From Daedaleopsis sinensis (lineage: Eukaryota; Basidiomycota; Agaricomycetes; Polyporales; Polyporaceae), in assembly GCA_033807695.1 (NCBI GenBank), contig CM066309.1, forward strand, positions 1,612,001 through 1,676,000: 64,000 nucleotides of DNA, in the 5' to 3' direction. Below are positions 1-10,207 of the stretch, piece by piece. The notes under the pieces are model-generated. The model did no database searches, was not told the DNA's origin, and saw nothing but the letters and a program-made list of their open reading frames with translations. Numbering within the stretch: the first letter of the stretch is position 1; every line of letters begins with the position of its first letter. A program made the translations under genes and the position numbers.

Positions 1-2390
1 TGCGCGCGCGTCCGCGTACTTCGCACGCGCGCCCGGCCTCTGTCCGGGCCCTGCGCTGATTGCTGGCCTGTCCCATACAGCGGGCTCGGCCTGCTCGAGT
101 TCCTCGAGTTTTTCGAAGACGTGGGCATGGAGCCTATCATGGCCGTCTGGTCAGGCGAGTACTACTACATCGTCCGCAGCGCGGCTCTCCTGGGCGTGTG
201 ACTCACGCCCCCCTCCCGTCTCGCGTCTCGCGGTGCCAGGCTATGCGCTCGGGGGCACCAGCGAGCCTGAGAGCAGCCTGGCAGGGTTCATCCAGCAGGC
301 GAAGGACCAGGTGAGAACTCAGAGAAGGAGGCCGCGGGGGCCGGTTATGTCGGACGTCGCTGACCTCCGCACCCGTGTGCCTTGCCTTGACAGATCAACT
401 TCGTCATTGGGGACCCTGCGAAGAGCGCGCCAGGTGCGTATAAGCTCAAACTCTGTACAAAGTTCTGCTCGCGAGCAGTTAACGTGGCGATTCAGCGGCC
501 CTCCGCGCGTCGCTGGGGCACCCCGAGCCGTTCGCCCTGCGCTTCGTGGAGATAGGAAACGAGGCGAGTGTCTGCTGTCTTCTGCTGTCCACACAGTCCA
601 TTGCCGTTTCCAGTCGGCGCAGATCATTGGCGTCCCCCTCGGTTTAGCTAGGCTGATGCTTATTTTGCGCACAGGACTTCATTGGCTCGGCCCCATCAAC
701 GTGAGTGCAGCACCTCCGATCTTCTGAGACATTACATACACCCCAGCACCATGGACCAGGTCCATAGTCCATCGTGTCTGCGGGCCCCCCTTCCACTGGC
801 ACGGAACGTTAACGCTGAATTCTGCGATAGCTACCCCTACCGCTGGCGCGACTTCTTTGGGAACCTGAGCGCCGAGTTCCCCCAGATCCGTATGTTCCCC
901 TTCTACCTTCTATCCGTCATACGCCCGGGGCCCGCTGACCGGTGACAAATCCATTATCCAAATCTGCAGGGTTTCTCGCGACCTCGGATGTGGGAAGCCC
1001 AGTGCTATCTCCGGCCCCGCCGGCGTATGATGTGCACGTCTACCAGACCCCGAGTGAGCGACCCATTCGAACTTGGAAGCGCATCTCGAGTGCGTGCAGG
1101 GTCTGAACTGTCTCCGCACAGCCTGGTTCTACCAGAACGCGTTCTATTACGACTCGTTCGCGGTAAATCTGCCTCCCCTCCCCTGGGTCCCGCACACGCC
1201 TGCTGACCGATCGTGCCTCTGCCTTCTGTGTAGCGCGACGGCACGACGTACTTCGAGGTGCGGGCATCCGGCAGACCCCCAGACGGTACTAGTGGCTCAC
1301 GGAGACATGGCCTGGCATTGACATTGGCAGGGCGAGTACGCCGCGATTTCCAACAACCCGAACAACATCTTCGGCGAACGTCTGCCGTTCCCGACCGTGG
1401 CATGTGAGTACTACTACTAGTCCCGGAGACTGTCGCTGTGTCCGGCGCGTGTACGTGGGGGACTGATTCTCAGCACACAACGTCCGACAGCCGCGTCTGG
1501 GGAGGCCGCGTTCATGACCGGCCTGGAGCGCAACAGCGACATCGTGTTTGCCGCGTCCTACGCGCCACTCCTCCAGGTGAGCAACCTGGGTCGAACAGTA
1601 TCGCTGTGAATACAGAGCTCAGAACTACCACACTAGCATGTTAACTCTTCCCAATGGGTACGTCATAGTCATTGCGAAAGTGCCAGCCGTCCGCGAGCCT
1701 TCAATCTGACTGCCGCTCCCCCACTGGCAGAGCCCGGACCTGATCTCCTTCGAGTACGTCCCCGACTCCTCCTCCCCGCACTGACGACGAGATAGAGACG
1801 AGAATCGAGCGATCTGACTCATCCTCGGCTTCCTGCAGCGCCGGGTCCGTGATCAGGTCGACGAGCTTCTACGTCCAGAAGGTGCGCGCATCGCCCCCCT
1901 ACCTGCCTGCCTTCGCTCACTCTGAGTCACCCCCGGGTGCGCGCGTGTGTGCGTGTGTGCAGATGTTCGCGACGAACCTCGGGGACCAGTACCTCCCCAC
2001 GACCCTCCCCACGAACGGCGGCACCCTCCACTGGAGCGTCACGCGCGCGTCGAGCTCCGGCGCGACCTTCATCAAGGCACGCCCCCTCTCCCGCTCTCCT
2101 CCCTCCTCTCTCACTCTCTCTGAACACACGTCGAGCTAACGTGTGCGTGTGCCCGACAGGTCGCGAACGCGGGCAGCGCCGCAGCGAACGTGACGTTCGA
2201 CCTGAGCCAGTTCGGCACCGTCGCGCGCTCGGGCTCGCTCCAGGTGCTCACGGGCGCGCAGGGCGCGAGCAACACGCCCGCCGCCCCCGGCAGCGTCACG
2301 CCCAAGACGAGCACGATCGCGACGGGCAAGTCGTTCACGTACGACGCTCCTGCGTTCAGCGTGAGCGTCATCACCGTGACCACGCACTGA
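1..2390 (+). CDS. GH51 alpha-L-arabinofuranosidase, C-terminal part; 5' end lies outside the window
   Basis: Secreted-type hydrolase that would release L-arabinose from arabinoxylan or arabinan; family call from homology by eye. Fifteen exons are visible: 81-154, 240-310, 394-433, 496-563, 675-700, 831-889, 970-1053, 1122-1162, 1234-1257, 1331-1403, 1491-1576, 1731-1753, 1839-1881, 1963-2076 and 2160-2390. They encode about 351 residues. Bases 1-80 read as the end of an intron, so the N-terminal part is off the left edge. GH51 signatures seen: LLEFLEFFEDVGMEP, GHPEPFALRFVEIGNE (acid/base Glu in GNE), FEGEYA (candidate nucleophile Glu), EAAFMTGLERNSD and RSTSFYVQK, then a beta-sandwich tail. 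Several exons are only 23-26 nt long. Three introns (155-239, 564-674, 2077-2159) begin with GC rather than GT; only these choices keep family motifs in frame. It ends tail-to-tail with tRNase Z. Confidence 0.9.
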
Positions 2391-2702
2391 GTAGTGCCTT
2401 TGAAGGAGGTTGGAGGAGGAGGAAGAGGAGCTCAGGAACGTTTACTGCGAGGGACAAGGGGCAGCACGGGTAAGAGGAGAGCCGGGGCCGTATTCATTCC
2501 GGACTTAGTGGTTGTACGATGAGAGTATCGGAGCAGGATGAGGGGAGCGGGTGTGTGTGTTCATACGTCTATGTATGTAGGTCTCGGAATTAGTCAACGT
2601 CAATGTGGTAAATAGCACCGTTCGTGGTGAGTTCCTCAAGCTGCCGCCAGTCGCGCCGTCCGAGTGAGATCCGAACGAGCGAGATGCTGCTACATACTGC
2701 TA
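2391..2702. other. Convergent 3' intergenic region
   Basis: This 312-bp stretch holds the 3' untranslated regions of the convergent arabinofuranosidase and tRNase Z genes. I see no reading frame or RNA gene in it. A GA-rich patch lies near 2400-2470. Confidence 0.6.
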
Positions 2703-5700
2703 CTACTGTAATTTTGTGAGGTCGATCTCGACCGGGTCCTCGTCCCCGAACTCGTCGAACGTGTGCTGGATCGCGGGCAGGTACGCATTCAGCTTCCACA
2801 TGTCGCCCAGGCGGATCCTCGAGTAGTCGAACGCGAGCCCGATCAGCGGCCCGCCGGACCCGTCGCCGTCGCCGTCGCCCTGGCGCGGCGGCATCCCCGG
2901 GTACCGCGCAGAGAAGTGAGTGAGGAGCAGCTTCTGCGCGCGCATCCTGCAAGAAGAAACGTCAGATCGTTAGGGTCCGCACGACACACACAGTGGGAGG
3001 AGGGTGGGGATTCAAGGTGGCGTGGGGGGAAGCCCTGTGGATCAGGTGCCGGATAGAAGGACCACGTATGGTCAGGGGGGCACTCACCGTCTGCCCACGT
3101 CGATGGCCTGCGCAGACGTGCTGTGCGCCTTCTCGCGCGCGAGCGCCTCTTCGTCCGGGCTCATGCTCGACTCGTGGATGAGGAGGGTGACGTCGCGCCC
3201 GACCCTGACGAGGTTCTCTGTCGGCATGGTGTCCCCGGAAAAGCTAGATGGACACGCGTGTCAGCACCCGTCGCTGCCTCCGATCCGCGAAGCTTTGTGC
3301 GAGCCGATAGGAAGTGCGAAATAAGGTACGGGCTGGGAGGATGGAAGGGCGCAGAGGGGGCGTGCAAAAAGCAAGGTTTGGGACTCACGCGAGGCCCCAG
3401 CCGTCGTGGTGCCTGAGGACCACGCCGTAGCAGCGGACGCGGTGCGCCACATCGACTGTGGTGAACGTTTTGAGCCCGAGGGCGCGGCACATCTCCCGCG
3501 CGTTCTCCCGCGACCTGCGGTGCGCGCGAGCGCGGTTCGAACACCACTGTCAGTCACACGCAGATGGCGCAGACAGGGCGGGTTCTTCGGCGTACCTCTC
3601 GACATTCATGAACGGCTCGTCTTCGCTCTGCGCCTTCCCATACGGCCGCGCGGACCGCCAGTTAAGTGCGTCCGAGAGAATCATGACGACACCATTGTGG
3701 TCTGACAGCCCGTGGTCTTCGATCTCCTGACGCTCGAGCATGTATATCAGGTGGGGGCGCAGGCCGACTACATAGAGCGGTTCTGAGGGAGGCGGGTCCA
3801 TCTGTCCATGCAAGAGGATGACTGTCAATCCCATCGGGCAGTCAGGGTAGGCGGGGGAAACGACGCACCGACGCACGCATCATGAGGATCTTTGACAGTC
3901 CCATGTGGTGATCACCGTGCATATGGCTGAGGAAAATACACTTCAGGTCGCGCAGAACCTGCCATACGCCCGTGACGCGAGCGGGATCATCCCCGAACGA
4001 GCGCGCAAGCTGGCCCCAAGTGTTTTCGCCACAGTCGAGTAGTATGGTGCCGCGGCCTGGGATCTGTATGAGGGTGCCAGACACTGCCGAAAAGATCTCA
4101 GTGGCAGTCGCAGCAGTCACGAAGAGAGAGACGTGCCGTTACGCATTTTGGTGGGCAGTGCGCTGCCGGTGCCTAGCGGTGTGACTACGACGTCGTCGCC
4201 AGGTCCGCTCGCGGGGCTGTTCCGTCCGACACGGTCAGAAACATGCGCTTGAGCAGCTGCGAATTTATCCACGACGGAGCTTGATAGGGCGGGCAACGAG
4301 CCGTTTGCAGCCAGCGGGTTGAACTCATCTTCCTTCGCGTTTTCGTCTGGCATGGGTGGCCGCAAGGGACGAACGTGCAGGATCGTGTCGGGGAGAGCCA
4401 ATACAGCCTTCGGCGGTAGACCCTCTATGGCTGAAGCAAGATTGAATCAGCAAAATCGTCATCCCATCGCACGGCAGACTCACAGCTGAAGTCTCGATCT
4501 GGCGACATCTCATACTTGGGAAGGGGGAACAAGTCTGCGTCCAGTTGATGAAGCTTGGCCTGTACGTGCGCCGAGCGAGTAAAGGATATCTTGTTAGGAG
4601 TGTGTTGTCTCGAGGATACTAGATGCTAGATAAGGGGTCAGAAGCCTTCAAAGCCGTAGTCGTAGGTCTGACTGACGTGTATATCGTCCGAAAAGCCATT
4701 CATGAACGTCTTATAGTGCTCGTCTTCCAACACGCCATCACCGCACATATGGTAGACAGCGTGTACAGGATGCAGCTTACGAGTCTCATCGTCCTTGGAT
4801 CGGTACTTCGAAAAGAAGGGGGACTCAGTGAATGAAGCCATGAGAGCGGGTATGTGCTCTCGGGTCGGCACGTCCAGGATGATAACCGCCTGAGACATTC
4901 TCTTGAGTGAATTTTGTTCTGTCAACACGAAAAAGACGTACCCGAGGCAGCTCACTCGGACCGACGCAATCTTCGGGGCGAACCGTCTTCTGCACTTTGC
5001 CGCCTTTGCCGTCGTCAACCTCGAACGTCACGGTTTCGCCCTTCGTGAGTCGTGCCCTGATAAATCCTTTGGGAAGTCCCAATTCTTGGGCCTTCCGCGC
5101 GTCGAACTTTCCGCGCACGACCGGGCCGATGCACAGATATGCTAGCGTCGGGAGCGAGCCGTTGGTCAGGCCTAATTGGGGGAGCCGGGCGTACTTCTTC
5201 TCGCCAGAAACTAGTTTGGAGCGTGGGGGAGGGGGCTCGTCTGACTCCTTCAACGCCTTCTGAGCCTGCCGCTTCTCCTTTGTCGAGAGCGTCGGATCTG
5301 CCGCTGGATGTGACTGCATGGGGAACATCTCCTGCAGCATGAGCTTGCGCCACTCCTGCGCGTCAGTTCCTGTCAATACTGCGGGGGTGAAGTCCGGAGC
5401 GTCAGCACGCGCAGCCAAAGCAGATGCCACCGGGGAAGTCGACTCCGCTATCTGGTCAGACACCGGCGCAGGGGCTGACGGCCGCTTGAACGATGTAGGC
5501 GGTGAAGGAGACCGTTTCCTCTTCAGGTTGCGGGCAGGCGAGTCCTCGACCATCGCAGCATCGGCGGACGGGTACAGGGGGATGGAATACACGGTGAGGT
5601 TCTCGTCCTTGAAAACCGGGGAAGGCTCGCCCGTGGATTTGGGGGAGTACACGACGGTGGTGGGGGCTTCAACCGCTTTCACGGCCATAGTAGAACTGAG

Positions 5701-7362
5701 GAAGATGATGAGTGCCGTGTGCAAAACCGTACCGATGGCATACTCACCGATATACATATCCACGCATCGTCGCAAGATACTGCATCAATCCATATGGGCC
5801 CACGATGTCCATTGAGGGAACCGCCGCGTCCGCAGTCAGCATCAGAAGGCCTGTCGGTGCAATTGTTAGTAACGCGGCTGAGTGAAGCGACTTTCGAAAT
5901 AGAGTCTGAGGTAGATAGAGTATCTGCGTCCCAGTCTGGCGGGAGACAAATCATCCTGCCTGTGCGATCTCTCCCTATGCACATACAAGACATTTACCCA
6001 ACTGAGAGCGTCACAGTCCGCTACGGCGGGTAGTGTAGAGCGGAGCTGTACGGTTCATGGTCTCAACAGAAGGATCGCGGCGAGGATGAGCACGGCATTC
6101 TGTCTGGAACCGCACCCCAGTCGTTTTGAAATGAACGGGTAGGAAATAGCCCAATTGGACCTATCGACTCCGTGCGAGAACACGACAGACTGGAAGTGAT
6201 AGTGCTCCTCTAGCAAATGGGTAGTTTCAATAGCCCCACATGTATTGGCACCTCAACCCTGAGAATGCATGTAATTTACAAGAGACGCCTCGCTGCGCTT
6301 CGGCACATAGAGCCGAGCGAGACTGCTACAGCGCAATAACTGCCGAGCAGAGACTGCGCAGCTATATTATGATACGAGACGGGCCACACACACGATAGGC
6401 AATGGGCTATCCTAGCCTAGGAGCTAGCCTTGTGACTGGACTCAACTAGTCACAACACTAGCTACCAAACTATTGGTTCCGGTCCTGATTAAGGCTCACG
6501 TCACGATAGTCCCTTGTTAAGGGGGCTGTATGTTGCTCTAGTTTATAGCCCTTGTTCATATTCCGGACCCGAACTAGCCTGGCAGCTGGCGTTGTGACCA
6601 GCAGTCCAGTCACAAGGCTAGATTCTAGGTTAGCCCCGGCAAGTAACATCGCCCATTAATGCTCGTCGTGACAGGCTGCCCACCATTGCATTATTGCATA
6701 GGCCGAGAGGCTCAAGGCCAAACAGAACCAAACGAGATGGGAAGGTTTCTTTAATGACACGGTGTATCCGTACCATTTCTGCGTGGTGACACGAACAGAT
6801 CCCGCTGCGCTACAGAACAGTAGGCAAACAACCAGAAGGGCATCAGGCTGAAGAACCAGCAGGTACGTACGGTTGTATGTGATGAGCCTTCAGCCTGCGC
6901 ATGCACTTTAATAGACCGTTGCACAGGTACAAGAGGTAGCCCTCCGGAAGTCTGGAACCTCTCCACGATGTTACCAGGGTATGGAGATTGAATACATACA
7001 TCAATGTCCCAGTGACAGCAGGTCTGCATGTGCCAGAGATCAGGATGCATACTATGAAAGGGGTGCCACCAGGTAGATCATCGTCCATGGCCAAGACGTT
7101 TTTTGGTGACGAACAGCGTTCTGACATGGCACGTACTGGAAGACGACAGACACATACCTGGTACACCGCCGCACCTTTGCGTCCCAGCAGCAGTCACAAA
7201 AAGCCCTTTCGTCCTCCGGAGTGGATGATGGCTCTGGAGCCAGGCGCGTCCCATGCCCTCGCCCGCATTGAAGATGTACTTGGCGGTGCCGAAGTTGATC
7301 AGGAGCGTCGCTTCGGTGTCAGAGGAGGCAGAGGTCAAGACAGACACATGCCATGAAGCCAT
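2703..7362 (-). CDS. TRZ1: tRNase Z, long form (ELAC2/Trz1-like)
   Basis: Endonuclease that removes the 3' trailer of precursor tRNAs in nucleus and/or mitochondria. Exons on the minus strand: 7158-7362, 5748-5850, 4942-5695, 4677-4889, 4484-4625, 4137-4430, 3869-4083, 3596-3801, 3389-3514, 3088-3243 and 2703-2946. They sum to 886 codons (885 aa), a usual long-form size. The N-terminal half has the degenerate beta-lactamase fold (YIFNAGEG, GTQRCGG, MDIVGPYGLMQYLATMR) and a Ser/Pro-rich linker. The C-terminal half is catalytic: VTPLGTGSALP, metal-binding SHMHGDHH (His624-His629), FSGDTMP, LLIHESS and KAHSTSAQAIDVG. The usual DCGEGT reads DCGENT, a small oddity. The start at 7362 gives MASWHVSVLTS, as expected for the family. 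Intron 4084-4136 starts with GC. The first intron (5851-7157) is about 1.3 kb, far longer than the rest, and carries a MITE-like hairpin. Confidence 0.92.
5851..7157 (-). other. Oversized first intron of tRNase Z, probable insertion
   Basis: Exons ending at 7158 and starting at 5850 join exactly in frame (CGGVPG to LLMLTADAAV), so the 1307 bp between them must be spliced out. The other introns of this gene are about 50-120 bp. Apart from the inverted repeat at 6404-6639 I recognise no coding sequence inside; short open frames here are not protein-like. Confidence 0.75.
6404..6639. mobile_element. MITE-like element with about 60-bp imperfect terminal inverted repeats
   Basis: Left arm about 6404-6470 and right arm about 6571-6639 are inverted copies of each other. 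A 19-nt perfectly matched core lies at 6424-6442 and, inverted, at 6603-6621; flanking matches extend to roughly 60 nt per arm with small gaps. The centre (about 100 bp) has no reading frame. Size, non-coding content and position inside an intron fit a non-autonomous DNA transposon. I could not define a target-site duplication, and I do not know the parent family. Confidence 0.6.
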
Positions 7363-8413
7363 CCCGGAGTCGTTGGTGGCAGGTACGGCAGAAAAGGTTC
7401 TGAAATACTGACGAGGGGGTCGAAGAAGTGCACTAGACGCGTAGTTGAGGTAGGGGACGGTCCTACGACATATCCGAGTCCAAGCCAGATTGATAAGGTA
7501 CGCGCAGCAGAATTAAAGGCACGAAAAGCACGAGATAGCAGAGAGAATGTTCAAAGTGACTGCGGACCTCAGATGTAGACGAAGACGAGGAGACCGTTGG
7601 GTGTCAAAGAATGCTGAAGCGCTTGTAACTGGTATGCATCCGGCAAAAGCCGAGAAGAGGTTGCTAACTCTTAGTACTTACTGGACTAGGACGCGACTCC
7701 TGCGGTTGAAATTTGAAACTTTACCTTCGCAGTCCAGCGTTCGGTGTATAACAGTTCAGTAAACCGTTGATCACAGCCATACGGGTATCACTCCAAATTC
7801 GCAATATGATGCAGGCCCAGATGCACTGTCATGGAGCATCCGCAGTATAGTAGTTCCCTGGCGAGCCATGATGGGCTCTTGAAAACGACGTGAGTCAGGG
7901 GAGTTGCCAAGTGCATACGCACCCGCATCGCTCCTCCAAAAACGGTGGGGGTTTGTGTGGTACGCCACATCCGATTTCGACCCGGCGCTACTAGACTTCT
8001 CCGTTGACATTGCCATGGGTCCGGATAGTCCTGACCTCAATTCCCACTACCCAGACGTACCAGAACGGCAAAGTACCGCGGGTGCTTACCCAATACAGCC
8101 AGTCTGACCGCAAACTGACGAGAGAATTACAGTCGCGCCCGACGAACGTTCGCAAAAGGAAACTTGGCCCGCGGACTCCTGCGCGGCTCTAGTCGGGTCT
8201 GGAGGAAGTGCTGTCAGACGGATGTCTGAACAATATCATCCGGACAATCGCTGGGCATACATATCCGACGATGGACAGTATATATGCCCAGCCACACCGC
8301 GCTGAAATCATCAATCACCCTCACACCACTCACATTTCAGCTAGCTGCGACCCAACCCCAATCCTCAGCAGTAGCTTACGCCCATACCCGCTTTCTCAGA
8401 TCATCTTATCATC
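7363..8413. other. Divergent intergenic region, no gene recognised
   Basis: About 1.05 kb between the divergent tRNase Z and kinase starts, so it should hold both promoters. A TATA-like run (AGTATATATG) lies near 8277-8287 upstream of the kinase. Open frames around 7771-8040 show no recognisable protein features. Confidence 0.5.
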
Positions 8414-9876
8414 ATGTCGTACCCTCTCCCAGTCCACTTTCCAGACTTCACGGGGAAAATCCTCGACAGCGCTGGCATCCGCCTCACGGAGAAACTTGGT
8501 CAAGGGTCCTTCGGGGTCGTGTACCGCGCCATCAACATATCCACCGACTCTCCGCTCTCATCCTCTTCCTCATCACCACACCACCGGTACGCCGTCAAAA
8601 TACTTAAGAGGCAAGAAGCGAACAGCTGGACCTGGCTGCTCCAGGAACGGGAGTTGTCGGCTCACATGCAGGTTCGCGACCACCCGAACATCGCGTACGT
8701 CCACGCCACCTTCGAATGCGACGAGTACACGTACATCGTCCTTGAACACTGCGAAGGCGATCTCCTCGACGCGATATTCGGCCACGACCGCTACGACCAC
8801 GACGAGGCGCTCCTCAAGAGCGTCTTCGTGCAGTTGCTCGACGCCGTGGAACACTGCCACCAGCGCGGTGTTTACCACCGTGACCTGAAGCCGGAGAACA
8901 TCCTGCTCAGCGAAGACGGGACAGTAGTGAAACTCACCGACTTTGGTCTGTCCAGCACTGTGAATGTCTCGGATGAATGGTGTACAGGCAGTATGAACTA
9001 CATGAGTCCCGGTAAGCTCGTTGACGTTCAGTTCGCTCCGATTAGGCAAGTCACTCACCAATAGCCTACACAGAATGCCTCGGGGAAGACTACGACTTCC
9101 AAGCGTTCTCCACGCAGGCGAGCGACATCTGGTCGCTCGGCGTCATCCTCACCAACCTCATCGCGCACTCCTTCCCCTGGAAGACGGCCCTGTCAAGCAA
9201 CGTGAACTACCAATACTACCTCGCCAACCCCAACTACCTCCGCGAGGCGTTGCCGATATCCGAGCAGGCGGCGGAGATCCTCAACGCGACCTTCGACCCG
9301 AACCCCATGACGCGCATCACGATACCCGAGCTCCGCGAGCTCGTGCTCAACGTCGACACTTTCTTCATGTCCGACGGAGACATCGCTCGCGGGAATGAGC
9401 ACCTCCAGGAGACGGCCAAGCACATGGATCGCACTCAGGCCCCGGCCATCGTCAAGGATGACACGCGCAACGCTCACGACGCGGCTCCCAGCTGGTGCCC
9501 CTCGTTTGTCGCCACACTCGTTCCCTTCGCCTCCAGCGAGTTCATGGACCCGTTCAGAGACCCGTCGATTTCCGAGTCCGAGTCCGAGTCCGAGTCCGGG
9601 TCGGTGTTCGGGGATCGGTGGTGCATCGGCTCCTGCTCGAGCTTCGCAGGCGCATCCCGCCCGCGTTTCGACTCCGATTCAAGTTCTAGCGATGAAGAGT
9701 CGGGACTCGTCACGCCCGAAACGCGGCCCCAGGACACGTCCGACCTGGAAGACATCCCGGAGCTTGCGAAAAATGAGGGGGTCTGCGAAGGAATTGTGGA
9801 TCTTGTTGCCTCGATGGAGCTCAAGGACCGCTCGATGCGTTCGGGCTGGATATCTTTTGCACAAGTGACTTGTTAG
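8414..9876 (+). CDS. Ser/Thr protein kinase, Ran1/Ksp1-like
   Basis: Two exons, 8414-9011 and 9074-9876, give 466 residues. The kinase domain starts near the N terminus: glycine loop GQGSFG (29-34), catalytic lysine in RYAVKILK (Lys62), HRDLKPEN near residue 155, DFGLSS, activation segment CTGSMNYMSPEC (split by the intron) and SDIWSLGVIL. The CxGSxxYMSPEC form of the activation segment points to the fungal Ran1/Pat1, Sks1/Vhs1 and Ksp1 group, which acts in nutrient and meiosis signalling; the exact substrate cannot be read from sequence. A Ser-rich insert lies between the glycine loop and Lys62. The C-terminal third is low-complexity and acidic, with a Ser-Glu repeat and an SSSSDEES run that could be casein-kinase sites. 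It is convergent with Bir1. Confidence 0.92.
9571..9600 (+). repeat. GAGTCC hexamer repeat coding for Ser-Glu
   Basis: About five copies of TCCGAG/GAGTCC within the kinase C-terminal tail encode SESESESES. It is an in-frame microsatellite. Confidence 0.85.
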
Positions 9877-10207
9877 TGTTCGCACGTCTTCATGTGACCT
9901 AGGACTTTGACCGTTGACGGACAACGAATGATCCTCCTACAGAGTTGGCACTGTACTATACTTGATGATTAGGTTGCGAGCCCGCATTGCGCCCCGGATG
10001 GAAAGCATTGCAATTTCATCGATACTTGCTGGTAGTCTATGCTATGCGGAGTGAGAATGTATAATCAGGATGCGGTCAAAGAGGATAAGTTATGGCTACA
10101 ATACTAGACGTGAACAGGTCAGATCGCCGGTAAACCTCGAGAAAAATCGCGTGAAAAGTGACGTACGGAAATCTAGTCCAGGTGCACAAGAGCTCGAGTC
10201 TCGCCCC
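9877..10207. other. Convergent 3' intergenic region
   Basis: 331 bp between the 3' ends of the kinase and Bir1 genes; nothing beyond 3' untranslated sequence is visible. Confidence 0.6.

Noticed and set aside
6751..7166. Minus-strand frames inside the tRNase Z first intron
   Set aside because: The flanking exons join exactly without them and they lack similarity to the family; treated as intron.
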